From Acidiferrobacteraceae bacterium (GTDB lineage: Bacteria; Pseudomonadota; Gammaproteobacteria; Arenicellales; UBA868): a DNA stretch of 64,000 nucleotides. The DNA is taken from NCBI GenBank assembly GCA_002724185.1, contig PBOB01000045.1, positions 62,001-126,000 of the forward strand, given 5' to 3'. A program made the translations under genes and the position numbers. Below are positions 29,168-38,124 of the stretch, one piece after another. The notes under the pieces were generated by a model that searched no databases, was not told where the DNA came from, and saw only the letters and a list, made by a program, of their open reading frames with translations. Every line of letters starts with the position of its first letter. The first letter of the stretch is position 1.

Positions 29168-29216
29168 ACAGCAACTCAGTTAGTTTCGTTTTATTGTGCG
29201 GTGTTATGAATGCCAA

Positions 29217-29987
29217 TTAAGCATGTTGGTTTGTCCGAGGTCGGAGGTGTGCCAGCCAGTAATGCTCCCAAAGACGAAAACCCCGACTAATAATGAAAAC
29301 TAAAATCATATAGAACATCATCGCAGTAATAAATCCTTCATAAGCCAGATAATATCGCCCATTTAGCCATCGCCCTACTCCCAATATATCTTGGATTGTG
29401 ATAGTGCTTAGAACAACAGAACTGTGCAGCATGAATATCACCTCATTTGAATAGGCTGGCAGAGCGCGACGAAAAGTGCTGGGTAGTATTATCCGAAACA
29501 TTACCCTTTTGTGTGACATTCCGCAGGCTCTAGCTGCCTCTATTTCACCCCGAGGAGTGTTTTCAATTGCGCCTCTAAGAAACTCCGCTGTGTAGGCGGC
29601 TGTATTAAGACTAAACACAATAACGGCACACCACCATGCCTTAGAAAGAATAGGATCCCATAAAAAACTTTCTTTTACAAAATCAAATTGGGCCAGCCCA
29701 TAGTAGATGAGATAAGTTTGTACTAATAGTGGTGTTCCACGAAAAAAATATGTATAGCACCAAATTGGTCGATTAAAGAGTGGATGTTTATATGCTCTTG
29801 CGATAGCAAGAGGAATCGACAAAATTCCACCTATAAGTAACGATAGAGCAGTTATCTCGAGGGTCACTATTGCCCCATAAAAGAATTTATCTATGTGGTC
29901 TATAACCAAGACAAAGTCAAGTGGAGACTGATTTTCACTGATGTGGGTAAGGTACTCCCAAAACGTCCGATCTGATGGAGAAGCCAC
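29217..29987 (-). CDS. Amino-acid ABC transporter permease, HisM/ArtM type
   Basis: Inner-membrane permease of 256 aa for a polar or basic amino-acid importer. The His/Glu/Gln/Arg permease signature is AAYTAEFLRGAIENTPRGEIEAARACGM, the EAA loop that docks on the ATPase. About five membrane segments are visible. It is the last gene of the four-gene transporter and follows the other permease after four bases. It converges with recD; no clear terminator was seen in the 49-bp gap. Confidence 0.9.
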   Translation of the reverse strand: MASPSDRTFWEYLTHISENQSPLDFVLVIDHIDKFFYGAIVTLEITALSLLIGGILSIPLAIARAYKHPLFNRPIWCYTYFFRGTPLLVQTYLIYYGLAQFDFVKESFLWDPILSKAWWCAVIVFSLNTAAYTAEFLRGAIENTPRGEIEAARACGMSHKRVMFRIILPSTFRRALPAYSNEVIFMLHSSVVLSTITIQDILGVGRWLNGRYYLAYEGFITAMMFYMILVFIISRGFRLWEHYWLAHLRPRTNQHA

Positions 29988-29991
29988 TAGC

Positions 29992-30681
29992 TCAAACCTC
30001 CCTAGCTCTTAAGGAATACTTGCGTTCAAGCCACCGTAGCCCTATATCTGATGTTGCGGTTAGTAAGAGATAGATTATCAATACAGCGAACATAAATGTG
30101 AAAGGCTCTCTAACGGAGCGTCCGGCAGTAGACGCATTCCATACTAGGTCATGTAAGCCAATTACTGAAACTAGAGCTGTTGCTTTAAGTAGAACAAGCC
30201 AATTGTTTGTGAAGCTTGGTAATGCATGTCTTACCATTTGTGGCCATGTAATGCGATAGAAGATAGTTCTAGGGATCATTCCACAAGAAATACCTGCTTC
30301 GATTTGACCCCGAGGGATAGCAAGAATCGCTCCTCTAAAGGTTTCCGTCATATAGGCGCCAAATACGAACCCAATCGATGTGATTCCGGCCGTCAGCTGA
30401 TTAATTTCCAGGTAGCCCCATAGACCTGTAAAGCTTCCGAAATCGTTAACAATTTGTTGCCCCCCATAAAATAGGAGCATCATTAAAACTAAGTCAGGAA
30501 CGCCTCTGATTAGCGTTGTGTAAGACGCAGCAAGTTTTTGTGAAACAACATTGCTTGACAGCTTGGCTAGCGCGCCAATTAGCCCCAAGATTACAGACAG
30601 CAATAGAGAACCAAGTGCTAGTTGAATTGTGACTGCGGTTCCTTCTAGCAGCAGAATACGGTATTCCCAGACCGACTCCAT
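29992..30681 (-). CDS. Amino-acid ABC transporter permease, HisQ type
   Basis: Second permease of the importer, about 229 aa. The start is set at the ATG at 30679-30681 (MESVWEYRILLLEGTAVTIQ), which aligns with HisQ; a frame opening at 30714 would begin inside a strong hairpin. The docking loop is AYMTETFRGAILAIPRGQIEAG. Five membrane segments are apparent. It pairs with the downstream HisM-type permease. Confidence 0.9.
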   Translation of the reverse strand: MESVWEYRILLLEGTAVTIQLALGSLLLSVILGLIGALAKLSSNVVSQKLAASYTTLIRGVPDLVLMMLLFYGGQQIVNDFGSFTGLWGYLEINQLTAGITSIGFVFGAYMTETFRGAILAIPRGQIEAGISCGMIPRTIFYRITWPQMVRHALPSFTNNWLVLLKATALVSVIGLHDLVWNASTAGRSVREPFTFMFAVLIIYLLLTATSDIGLRWLERKYSLRAREV

Positions 30682-30700
30682 AATTTGCTTAGGACAAATA

Positions 30701-30726
30701 GGACGGGCCCACAAGAGGACCCGTCC
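30701..30726 (-). repeat. Intercistronic stem-loop after the binding-protein gene
   Basis: GGACGGG (30701-30707) and CCCGTCC (30720-30726) form a perfect 7-bp GC-rich stem between the binding-protein stop and the HisQ-type start. Such hairpins after periplasmic binding protein genes are known to protect the upstream mRNA and raise binding protein over permease; that role is inferred from position. Confidence 0.6.
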
Positions 30727-30749
30727 AGACTGTTATTAGCTCAACTAAA

Positions 30750-31526
30750 TTAGTCGGCGCCGTAAATGTCGACTGGGAAGTACTTATTATTCATAACTTT
30801 ATAGGTGCCATCTGACCGTATGTCTTTGATAGCTTGGCTGAGCGCATCACGCAGTGCTGAGTCTTCTTTACGGACAGCGAAGCCTGCACCAACCCCTTGA
30901 CATTCAACATCATCTATCCCGCTACCAAGGAAAGCAAAATCGCTGCCAGCATCTAAACCAAGAAAACCCTCTTGTGCTTGCAATGAATCAGACAATTGGG
31001 CGTCGAGTCGGCCCGATGCAAGATCTTGAAAAACTTCTTCTTGAGTAGCGTATAAGACTAGTTCTGCACCAGGATAGAGCTTTTCAGCAGAACACTGGTG
31101 AGTCGTAGCTCGCTGTACACCCAGCCGTTTACCTTTGAGGCCAGCAGCAGTACCTTCAAAGCCAGGATTCTTTTTGGCAACTAGTTTTGCTGGTGTATTG
31201 TAGTACTTAATTGTGAAGTCGACCTTTTTCTTACGCTCTTCTGTAATCGACATTGAGGCGATGATTGTGTCGAATTTCTTTGCTAACAAGGCCGGGATCA
31301 TCCCATCCCATTCTTGTTCTACTAGTACACATTCTTTGTTTAACCGTTTGCAGACTTCATGTGCAAAATCTATATCGAACCCCATGAGCGTGCCATCTGC
31401 TTCTTTCCATGAGAATGGAGGATATGCTCCTTCGACGCCCACCCTAAGTTGATCAGCTTGAACGTTTGCAGCTCCAAACATAAAAAGAGTAGCTATTGTC
31501 ATCCCTACAAATTTCTTGAGTTTCAT
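30750..31526 (-). CDS. Periplasmic amino-acid-binding protein, HisJ/ArgT family
   Basis: Solute receptor of 258 aa. A signal peptide (MKLKKFVGMTIATLFMFGA, cleavage likely after NVQA) is followed by LRVGVEGAYPPFSW, MGFDIDFAHEVCKRL and IASMSITEERKKKVDFTIKYY, the standard lysine/arginine/ornithine-histidine receptor pattern. A Cys pair (near CKRLNKEC) matches the disulfide of HisJ. AAAGGAGG precedes the ATG. The ligand is probably a basic amino acid. Confidence 0.92.
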   Translation of the reverse strand: MKLKKFVGMTIATLFMFGAANVQADQLRVGVEGAYPPFSWKEADGTLMGFDIDFAHEVCKRLNKECVLVEQEWDGMIPALLAKKFDTIIASMSITEERKKKVDFTIKYYNTPAKLVAKKNPGFEGTAAGLKGKRLGVQRATTHQCSAEKLYPGAELVLYATQEEVFQDLASGRLDAQLSDSLQAQEGFLGLDAGSDFAFLGSGIDDVECQGVGAGFAVRKEDSALRDALSQAIKDIRSDGTYKVMNNKYFPVDIYGAD

Positions 31527-31598
31527 GTTATACGCCTCCTTTGGCTTTGTGCTAGTTCCATTGTAATTCTAATAGTCATATTGATGCCACTACCTGCT

Positions 31599-32399
31599 TT
31601 AATGCGTGGCGGTTGATAGAAATTTTCTAAATTGATCAGATCCATTTTGACCAAACATCTCCTCAGGAGCGCCTTCAGATTCAATCAGTCCTTCGTGCAG
31701 AAAGATAATCTTATCCGACGCATCACGTGCAAATCCTATTTCATGGGTAACGACAATCATAGTTCTACCCTCTTCCCCAAGTCTACGCATTACACGCAGC
31801 ACTTCACCAACAAGTTCAGGGTCGAGTGCAGAGGTTGGTTCGTCGAAGAGCATGATCTTGGGCTCCATTGCGAGGACACGAGCTATCGCTGTACGTTGTT
31901 GCTGCCCACCTGAGATATGCGCTGGATAGTAATCTCGGCGTTCGTGCATACCGACTTTTTCTAGTACATGTTCTGCTTTTTCTATGGCTTCTTTCTTTCT
32001 GATTCCCAAAACATAAACCAGGGCTTCGGTAACATTCTCAAGGACAGTCATGTGCTCCCAGAGGTTAAAGTTCTGAAAGACCATGCCAACTTGTGATCTA
32101 ATTCGGACTACTTGCTTTAGGTCAGCGGGTACGCGAACACCTCGTTTATCGAAAGACATTCTTATAGTTTCGCCATGTACAGTAACAGTACCCGCATTGG
32201 GAGTTTCGAGAAGATTAATACATCTTAGGAATGTACTTTTTCCAGAGCCAGATGAGCCGAGCATAGAAATAACATCTCCAGTTTTTGCTAGAAGTGAAAT
32301 TCCTCGGATCACTTCAACATCTCCGAAGCTCTTATGAAGATCTTCAACTGCAAGTGCTGGCATGACGGATTGACTATTCTTCAATTGATGGCCTCTCAT
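31599..32399 (-). CDS. Amino-acid ABC transporter ATP-binding protein, HisP type
   Basis: Cytoplasmic ATPase of up to 266 aa that drives the importer. Walker A is GSSGSGKS at 48-55, the signature is HISGGQQQR and Walker B is [14 protein letters not shown], followed by the switch His in VVTHE. The stretch GMVFQNFNLWEHMTVLENV is typical of HisP/GlnQ. A downstream ATG at 32361-32363 (MPALAVEDLHKSF) could be the true start. It is the first gene of the HisP-J-Q-M set. Confidence 0.93.
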   Translation of the reverse strand: MRGHQLKNSQSVMPALAVEDLHKSFGDVEVIRGISLLAKTGDVISMLGSSGSGKSTFLRCINLLETPNAGTVTVHGETIRMSFDKRGVRVPADLKQVVRIRSQVGMVFQNFNLWEHMTVLENVTEALVYVLGIRKKEAIEKAEHVLEKVGMHERRDYYPAHISGGQQQRTAIARVLAMEPKIMLFDEPTSALDPELVGEVLRVMRRLGEEGRTMIVVTHEIGFARDASDKIIFLHEGLIESEGAPEEMFGQNGSDQFRKFLSTATH

Positions 32400-32462
32400 A
32401 TTTAGGACTCATTCGGTTTGTTAGTCTGCTGCTAGATAGGCAGCGAGAGTCTAATTGTTAGT

Positions 32463-33362
32463 CTATACGCTGATATTTTGATCATCATCTATGGTGGTCA
32501 ATGTCCTTTCTAGCATAGATAGAAAGATGCCAACGGAGATTATAAGTGCTATACCGAGCCATGCCCATATGTCTGGAAGGTCTCCAAACAACCAAAACCC
32601 AAGAATGACTTGCATAATGATTTCGGCATAGCGATATGGCGCCAATAGGGAAGCATCTGCATCTTGGAAGGCCCGGATGAGTAAGAGATGACCAATTGCT
32701 CCAGTTAAACCTATTGTGGCCATGAGAAGTAGGTCAAATAATCTAGGTGTTACCCACACAAATGGCATTGCGATCGACATAAGAACGAATCCACCAACTG
32801 ATTGATAGAGCAGGGTAGTTAACGGTGCAGAATGTTCTGACAAGAAACGAGTAGACAACAGATATAGCGCAAAAAATGCGGATGCGGCGAGCGCAGATAG
32901 GCTCGCCCAGTGAAATTCTTCAAAGCCCGGCCTTACAATAATCAGGACACCTACCAAGCCCAGCCCACTAGCTAGCCAGCGGCTTACCGACACTTTTTCT
33001 TTAAGGATTACAGAAGAGAGTCCAACGACAATTACCGCATCAAAAAAAATTAAAGCGGTTGCATCAGCAAGTGGAATATATTTTATTGCTCCAAAAAAGC
33101 ACAACGTCGCTGCAAGTAGGAATAAACCTCGACTAATTTGCCAGAAGGGTTTTTCAGTCGAAAAGACACCCCATTTTTCTCGATAGAATACAAGTGGGGC
33201 AATTATTATAAAGTGAAAGAAAAAACGACCCCACACGATCTGCAATATTGGAAAGCGGCTACTTAACGATTTTGCGATGGCATCCATAAATGGGACTATC
33301 AACATAGCAGCAATCATGAGACCGATTGCTAACGTCGTTTTTGATTGTATTGTTTTGAGCAC
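32463..33362 (-). CDS. EamA/DMT-family transporter
   Basis: A 299-aa inner-membrane protein with about ten membrane segments in two homologous EamA halves, each of five helices. The second half includes SVGGFVLMSIAMPFVW and APYRYAEIIMQVILGFWLFGD, with the conserved Pro-Tyr near a helix end. Family members export amino acids, nucleosides or drugs; the substrate cannot be predicted here. It lies 64 bp upstream of the amino-acid importer on the same strand. Confidence 0.85.
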   Translation of the reverse strand: MLKTIQSKTTLAIGLMIAAMLIVPFMDAIAKSLSSRFPILQIVWGRFFFHFIIIAPLVFYREKWGVFSTEKPFWQISRGLFLLAATLCFFGAIKYIPLADATALIFFDAVIVVGLSSVILKEKVSVSRWLASGLGLVGVLIIVRPGFEEFHWASLSALAASAFFALYLLSTRFLSEHSAPLTTLLYQSVGGFVLMSIAMPFVWVTPRLFDLLLMATIGLTGAIGHLLLIRAFQDADASLLAPYRYAEIIMQVILGFWLFGDLPDIWAWLGIALIISVGIFLSMLERTLTTIDDDQNISV

Positions 33363-33450
33363 AATTATCCCTAGACTTTGAGCTGTACTCCTCAGGGGTT
33401 ATCATAGCCTACTACTTAATTGGGCGCATAAACTATGGCGGCACGTGCTT

Positions 33451-33861
33451 ATGTCTAACCAACTAATATGTTGGAAGTGTGGTCAAGATGCATCTGAGCA
33501 CCCTCAACCACTATCGACTTATGCAGAATGTTCTACATGTGGGACATATCTACATTGTTGTCGGACATGTAGTCACTGGAATCCAAAGCTTAGGATTACT
33601 TGTGAGGAGACACGAGCAGAAGAAGTCAAGGATCGTGAAGCCGCGAATTTCTGTCAATGGTTTACACCAACGCCTAAAGTCCAGAAGCCTCAAACCGTAG
33701 ATTCTGAAACTCAATCCGCGAGAGATCAACTCAATAAACTATTCTCAAATGACAGTTCTGAACGTAACGTTTCAAATTCTGAAACCAATACGCACGAGGA
33801 ACTTGAGCAGTTGTTTAGTGGGACATCGAGTAAAGATAAATCCAATAACTCCGCTACTTAA
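33451..33861 (+). CDS. Small cysteine-rich zinc-ribbon-like protein of unknown function
   Basis: About 136 aa from the ATG at 33451 (a GTG six bases upstream is also in frame). The N-terminal half has C7-x2-C10, C27-x2-C30, then CC (36-37), C40, H42, C51 and C68 in NFCQWF, a layout of at least one, perhaps two, metal sites. The C-terminal half is acidic, Ser/Asn-rich and probably disordered, with two similar stretches, DQLNKLFS and EELEQLFSG, that look like short repeated helices. I recall similar small conserved proteins in pseudomonads, without an assigned function. The last eight bases overlap the end of the GNAT gene on the other strand. Confidence 0.7.
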   Translation: MSNQLICWKCGQDASEHPQPLSTYAECSTCGTYLHCCRTCSHWNPKLRITCEETRAEEVKDREAANFCQWFTPTPKVQKPQTVDSETQSARDQLNKLFSNDSSERNVSNSETNTHEELEQLFSGTSSKDKSNNSAT

Positions 33862-34561
33862 AATCATTAAGGTGACCAATTTGCTCGCCATTTTTTAAAA
33901 AGTTACCGGGGGCTAGCCATTTTTCAAAGGCGTTTTTCATTTGAGGCCATTCGCAATCAAGAATTGAGTACCATGCGGTATCTCGATTTCGATTCTTGTA
34001 AATTGTCGCTTGACGGAACAGTCCTTCAAAAGTCATGCCTAGTCGCACAGCAGCTTTGCGAGATCTTTCATTTAAAGCATCACATTTCCATTCATATCGG
34101 CGATATCCAAGATCGTCGAAAGCGTGTTTCATCATAAGGTACATCACTTCTGTTCCAGCACGCGATTGTTGTAGTTTAGGTCCGTAGTTAATGTGTCCGA
34201 CTTCTATAACTCCAGAACTCTGGTTGATTCTAAGGTAGCTAGCAACGCCGAGTGCTCTATTGGTATGTGGATCAATGATGGCATGAAATAGCGGGTCAGA
34301 TCCAAGACAATTCTTTTTGATCCAGTTTTTGAAATCTTCAACGTTTTCAAATGGTCCATATGGTAGATAAGTCCAAAGCGCAGCATTCGTATCTTCAGAA
34401 AATTCCTCAAACAGTGAGTTGCCATGGATTTCACCATTAAGAGGTTCAAGACGACACCAGGAGCCGAAGATTGGTGTTCGGGTTGGGGTACCAGCTGGTT
34501 TCCAATTTTCTATCGGAAAGCCGACAGGAAACTTACTTCGATATGAACGCGGCTCTATCAT
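33854..34561 (-). CDS. GNAT acetyltransferase, RimJ/RimL type
   Basis: A 235-aa member of the Acetyltransf_3 group, which acetylates protein N-termini or small molecules using acetyl-CoA. Visible features are CRLEPLNGEIHGNSLFEEF, VASYLRINQSSGVIEVGHI, the GNAT strand and CoA loop region near LQQSRAGTEVMYLMM, and YRRYEWKCDALNERSRKAAVRLGM, the strongly conserved family block. It ends close to NHR-type WY residues (DTAWYSILDCEWP). Substrate unknown. Confidence 0.85.
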   Translation of the reverse strand: MIEPRSYRSKFPVGFPIENWKPAGTPTRTPIFGSWCRLEPLNGEIHGNSLFEEFSEDTNAALWTYLPYGPFENVEDFKNWIKKNCLGSDPLFHAIIDPHTNRALGVASYLRINQSSGVIEVGHINYGPKLQQSRAGTEVMYLMMKHAFDDLGYRRYEWKCDALNERSRKAAVRLGMTFEGLFRQATIYKNRNRDTAWYSILDCEWPQMKNAFEKWLAPGNFLKNGEQIGHLNDFK

Positions 34562-34638
34562 TCTATGAAAGTTAAATCATAGATGTGAATATATAAATAA
34601 GTCATTGGGTATCAAACAGCATCCGAGCCTACAAACTA

Positions 34639-34953
34639 TCAGTGACCACTAATCGCAGCATGCAAAGGCTTTGTGTCCTCAAAGGTTTTTTTTTGTTCAG
34701 AAGTTGCTTCGATTTGATACTGTTCCTTCCATTCATCAAAAGCCATACCGTATACAATCTCACGTGCTTGGTCGTAATTTACAGAAACTCCTCTTTCTTT
34801 GGCAGCTGACAAATACCACTTAGAAAGGCAATTTCGGCAGAAGCCAGCGAGATTCATCAGGTCTATGTTTTGAACATCTGTACGCCGCTGAAGGTGTTCT
34901 ACTAGACCGCGGAAAGCGGCCGCTTCGAGTTCAATAGTATTGTTGTCGTTCAT
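34639..34953 (-). CDS. DUF1244 family protein
   Basis: A 104-aa soluble protein. The core block FRGLVEHLQRRTDVQNIDLM followed by NLAGFCRNCLSKWY, then YDQAREIVYGMAFDEWK, is the characteristic DUF1244 sequence, found widely in Proteobacteria and of unknown function. The CRNC cysteine pair is conserved in the family and could bind metal. A short charged tail follows. Confidence 0.9.
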   Translation of the reverse strand: MNDNNTIELEAAAFRGLVEHLQRRTDVQNIDLMNLAGFCRNCLSKWYLSAAKERGVSVNYDQAREIVYGMAFDEWKEQYQIEATSEQKKTFEDTKPLHAAISGH

Positions 34954-35098
34954 AAAGATCTCCGAAATTAAGCGCCCAAGAACATATTTGAATGGTGTTA
35001 GCGCCTGATGTCAAAAGTTACATTTCCTAATGATATAGTGATTAGCGAGTGAATCAGACGATTGCATATATTATTGACTAAATCCATGGTTAGTCGAA

Positions 35099-36583
35099 TC
35101 ATCTTTCGAAGGATTCACGTTGAGCTGCGGAGCTCAACGGTACTAGGTAATTGAGTGGATTTGGCAGTATTTCAGCGCGAGCATCTGCTAAGCTTTTTTG
35201 TCCCGTGTAGCTAACTGATGATCGCAAATGGCCGCGAATTCGGTGGAGAATATCAGTAACACTGCCTTTATATGGCACCTGTATTTCTTGTCCTTCTGGA
35301 GGAGTATCGAGTGCTAAATCGGTTTCATCTTCAGATGTAGCATAAAGTGATTCAAGAACAGCCTCTGGAGAAGTCATACCTCGGTACGTCTTCTTTTTGG
35401 TATGGGTAGCGGGATCTTCTATAACCCTTCCGGGAGATTCATCTGTACCAGATAGAGCACTGCCGAGCATCACGGTGTCGGCGCCACAGGCAAGCGCTAG
35501 AAAGATGTCTTTGTCATGTTTCACGCCTCCATCTGCCATTATTGAAATGTCATTACCCACTGCACACCAAACCTCACGAATAGCTTGTAATTGGGGTACA
35601 CCAGCAGCAGTTTCCAGTCTCGTGCGACAACCGCGTCCTGGGCCAACGCCAACCTTCACACCATCCGCCCCGACATCACGTATAAATTGCGCGCCTTCTC
35701 CAGTGGCGACGTTGCCGGCGACAATAGGGAGCTGAGGATGCCTAATTTTTATGGCCTCTATAGCTTTTTCTAGAACTGAGGAATGGCCATGTGCTATGTC
35801 CATAAAGAAGCAATCAACCCCTGCGAGGGCCAGTTGATCGGCTCGCTCAAGATAATCACCGGTACAACCTATAGCGGCACTGACTAGTAAATGCCCCTTT
35901 GAGTCTTTGCTTGCATATCGAAGCTCTCGAAGAAATCGAAGATCTTTTCGAGTTACTAAGCCTTGAATTTGTCTGCTTGCATTAACTAGTGGTAAGCGTT
36001 CGATTCTCCCCTGAAACATTATGCGATCAGCTTCATCGACACTGACTGGTTGACACGCTGTTTTTAGTTTACTGAATTCAGTCATAAATTCTTTAACAGG
36101 GTATTGGTCAAAATCTTCCTGCCACGGTATATCTCTGCGTGTAAGCACCCCAGCTAGTACATTGCTACCTGGAGTGGTCTCAATAAGTATGCCGTTGATA
36201 TTGTGTCTTCGTGAGAAGGCGCGTGCTTCTCCTATCGTGGCACATAATGGCAGACAGAGTGGATTTTCGATTATTGCGCTGTGACTTCGTTTAACTGACT
36301 CAACTGTTTCGGACTGTTTATCTATTGCTTGACCACGATGAATTACACCAAGACCACCCTCCAAAGCCATTGTCTCAGCCATTCTTTTACCCGTTACGCT
36401 ATCCATATTGGACGAGATAATTGGTAATTCAAGAGAAATTCCTGACGTGAGGGTTGAAGTTAAGGAAATGAGTACCCTGCTGTTGACTATTCCTTTTTGT
36501 GGACGAAAAAGAAAATCATCAAATGTTTTTCCTACCCACATTGATTCAAGAATTGATTGATTCATTTTTCTCGTTTTAGCCAT
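35099..36583 (-). CDS. IMP dehydrogenase/GMP reductase family protein with CBS pair, atypical active site
   Basis: A TIM-barrel purine nucleotide oxidoreductase of 494 aa from the ATG at 36581-36583, with GAGG four bases upstream. A TTG 66 bases earlier is also in frame. The barrel opens with KTFDDFLFRP and SSNMDSVTGKRMA; a CBS pair is inserted at about residues 90-220. The catalytic Cys (about C319) is present, but its loop reads GPGRGCRTR rather than the GPGSICTTR type. The mobile flap after YRGM has no Arg-Tyr dyad where IMPDH needs one. Nucleotide-binding IMADGGVKHDKD is intact. It may be a GMP reductase-like (GuaB1-type) or divergent enzyme. No guaA is adjacent. Confidence 0.8.
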   Translation of the reverse strand: MAKTRKMNQSILESMWVGKTFDDFLFRPQKGIVNSRVLISLTSTLTSGISLELPIISSNMDSVTGKRMAETMALEGGLGVIHRGQAIDKQSETVESVKRSHSAIIENPLCLPLCATIGEARAFSRRHNINGILIETTPGSNVLAGVLTRRDIPWQEDFDQYPVKEFMTEFSKLKTACQPVSVDEADRIMFQGRIERLPLVNASRQIQGLVTRKDLRFLRELRYASKDSKGHLLVSAAIGCTGDYLERADQLALAGVDCFFMDIAHGHSSVLEKAIEAIKIRHPQLPIVAGNVATGEGAQFIRDVGADGVKVGVGPGRGCRTRLETAAGVPQLQAIREVWCAVGNDISIMADGGVKHDKDIFLALACGADTVMLGSALSGTDESPGRVIEDPATHTKKKTYRGMTSPEAVLESLYATSEDETDLALDTPPEGQEIQVPYKGSVTDILHRIRGHLRSSVSYTGQKSLADARAEILPNPLNYLVPLSSAAQRESFER

Positions 36584-36687
36584 CAGACCTCGGTTGTTAT
36601 CAATTGATGTTGCCAGACTAATATAATGCGCAGCTACATTATTGCTCAATAGTTATTTTCAATAGTCTGATTTGATGCAACGTTAAT

Positions 36688-37299
36688 CTACATTGCCACT
36701 CTTACTGCGAGGGCTACGAGTACAACTCCAAAAATACGTTCTAAGCCACGTGAGTGTCGGCGAAGGCGAGGTAAAATTGAGGAATGAGATAGCAATAAAG
36801 CGACTATAGCGTACCAAAGAGTGTCAATAACGCCAGCGGTTGTAGCCATTACAAGCTTCTCCATCCATCCAGCCTCGGGCCGCACAAACTGACTAAATAA
36901 GGCCAAGAAAAACAATGCAATTTTTGGGTTGGTTATTGAAATTAAGAAACCGTCTCGAAAAGGTGAAGTCATTGAAGTTGCATCCGAATCGATGTTTATT
37001 GTTTCAGCAGTTTCTGATCGCGCTATAAGATATCGAAAACCCAGAAAAAACAAGAAGATTGCGCCAGTCCACCGTATTCCATCGAATAGTCCAGGGTTAC
37101 TGACAATCAATAAGCCAATCCCTGTTGCGGTTAGCAAAGCCCAGAGAATAATTCCAAGACCATGCGAGATAGCCGTAACAAAGCCATCCATACGACCGCC
37201 GATTAAGGTGTTGCGTATTACTACTGCAAGGCTCGGTCCGGGAGATATTGCGCCAAGGATACAAATCGTGACTAGTGGCAGCCAAAGATGGAGAGGCAT
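36688..37299 (-). CDS. LysE/RhtB-family exporter
   Basis: A 203-aa inner-membrane protein with about six hydrophobic segments. The N-terminal block GAISPGPSLAVVIRNTLIGG is the family signature (PGP after the first helix), and FLISITNPKIALFFLALFSQF is the second conserved block. Members export amino acids such as lysine, threonine or homoserine lactones; substrate not predictable. It lies between the IMPDH-like gene and an SDR gene on the same strand. Confidence 0.9.
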   Translation of the reverse strand: MPLHLWLPLVTICILGAISPGPSLAVVIRNTLIGGRMDGFVTAISHGLGIILWALLTATGIGLLIVSNPGLFDGIRWTGAIFLFFLGFRYLIARSETAETINIDSDATSMTSPFRDGFLISITNPKIALFFLALFSQFVRPEAGWMEKLVMATTAGVIDTLWYAIVALLLSHSSILPRLRRHSRGLERIFGVVLVALAVRVAM

Positions 37300-37350
37300 A
37301 TTATTTGTGATACTTGCCTGTAGCTAGGTTTAGCTATCAACTATCAACTA

Positions 37351-38124
37351 TCAAATTGAAGCTTGCATATGGCCACCATCTACGACGATGGTACTACCGG
37401 TCATGTAAGAGGAAGCATCAGAAGCGAGCAGCAAAAGAGTTCCTGATAATTCTTCCGGCTTCCCAATTCGACGTTGAGGAATATTTTTAATAAGCGCGTC
37501 GCGAGATTCACTTTTTGTTGTAAAAAAATCGTTATTCATCTCAGTTAAAAAGTAGCCTGGAGCAATCGCATTGACTCGGATTTGATGTTTGGCCCACTCT
37601 AGCGCCAGGCTTTTGGTAAGTTGCACTAAAGCCGCTTTAGAGGCTGCATAGGGACTCACCCCTTTTGCGACGCGATACGCTAGAATTGAAGCGATATTTA
37701 TAATGACCCCAGAGCGCTCAGCGGCGACGAGTCGTTTGGCGGTTTGCTGTGCTACAGTCCAAGCCCCTTTTAGATTGGTGTTAATCACCGCATCCCAATC
37801 GGCTTCTGTCACATCAAGAGCATTTTGCCCTATTGCCACACCAGCGTTGTTAACTAATAAATCTACTGTGCCAAGCTCACTTTCGATTTGATTGAGACTG
37901 CTATCAACGGACTCTGGAATCGATACATCCATTTCGAAGACTCCGGTACGGCCGCCGCGCATTTTAATATTTTCTGCAACATTTAAAAGTCGATCGTGTC
38001 GTCGTGCTCCTAATGCAACCACAGCGCCAGCATCAGCCAGTATGGTAGCGAAATGAGCACCCAATCCACTCGATGCTCCGGTGACTAAGGCAATGCGCCC
38101 ATCTAGTCGGAATAGCGAATTCAT
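37351..38124 (-). CDS. Short-chain dehydrogenase/reductase
   Basis: Classical SDR of 257 aa using NAD(P)H. The cofactor motif is TGASSGLG at about 15-22, with LVNNAGVA, the catalytic Ser in NIASILAYRVAKG, and the YAASK Tyr-Lys pair. The C-terminus IPQRRIGKPEELSGTLLLLASD and SYMTGSTIVVDGG is common to 3-oxoacyl-ACP reductase, gluconate and glucose dehydrogenase-like members. An Arg after the glycine motif (GARRHDR) suggests NADPH. Substrate unknown. Confidence 0.88.
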   Translation of the reverse strand: MNSLFRLDGRIALVTGASSGLGAHFATILADAGAVVALGARRHDRLLNVAENIKMRGGRTGVFEMDVSIPESVDSSLNQIESELGTVDLLVNNAGVAIGQNALDVTEADWDAVINTNLKGAWTVAQQTAKRLVAAERSGVIINIASILAYRVAKGVSPYAASKAALVQLTKSLALEWAKHQIRVNAIAPGYFLTEMNNDFFTTKSESRDALIKNIPQRRIGKPEELSGTLLLLASDASSYMTGSTIVVDGGHMQASI

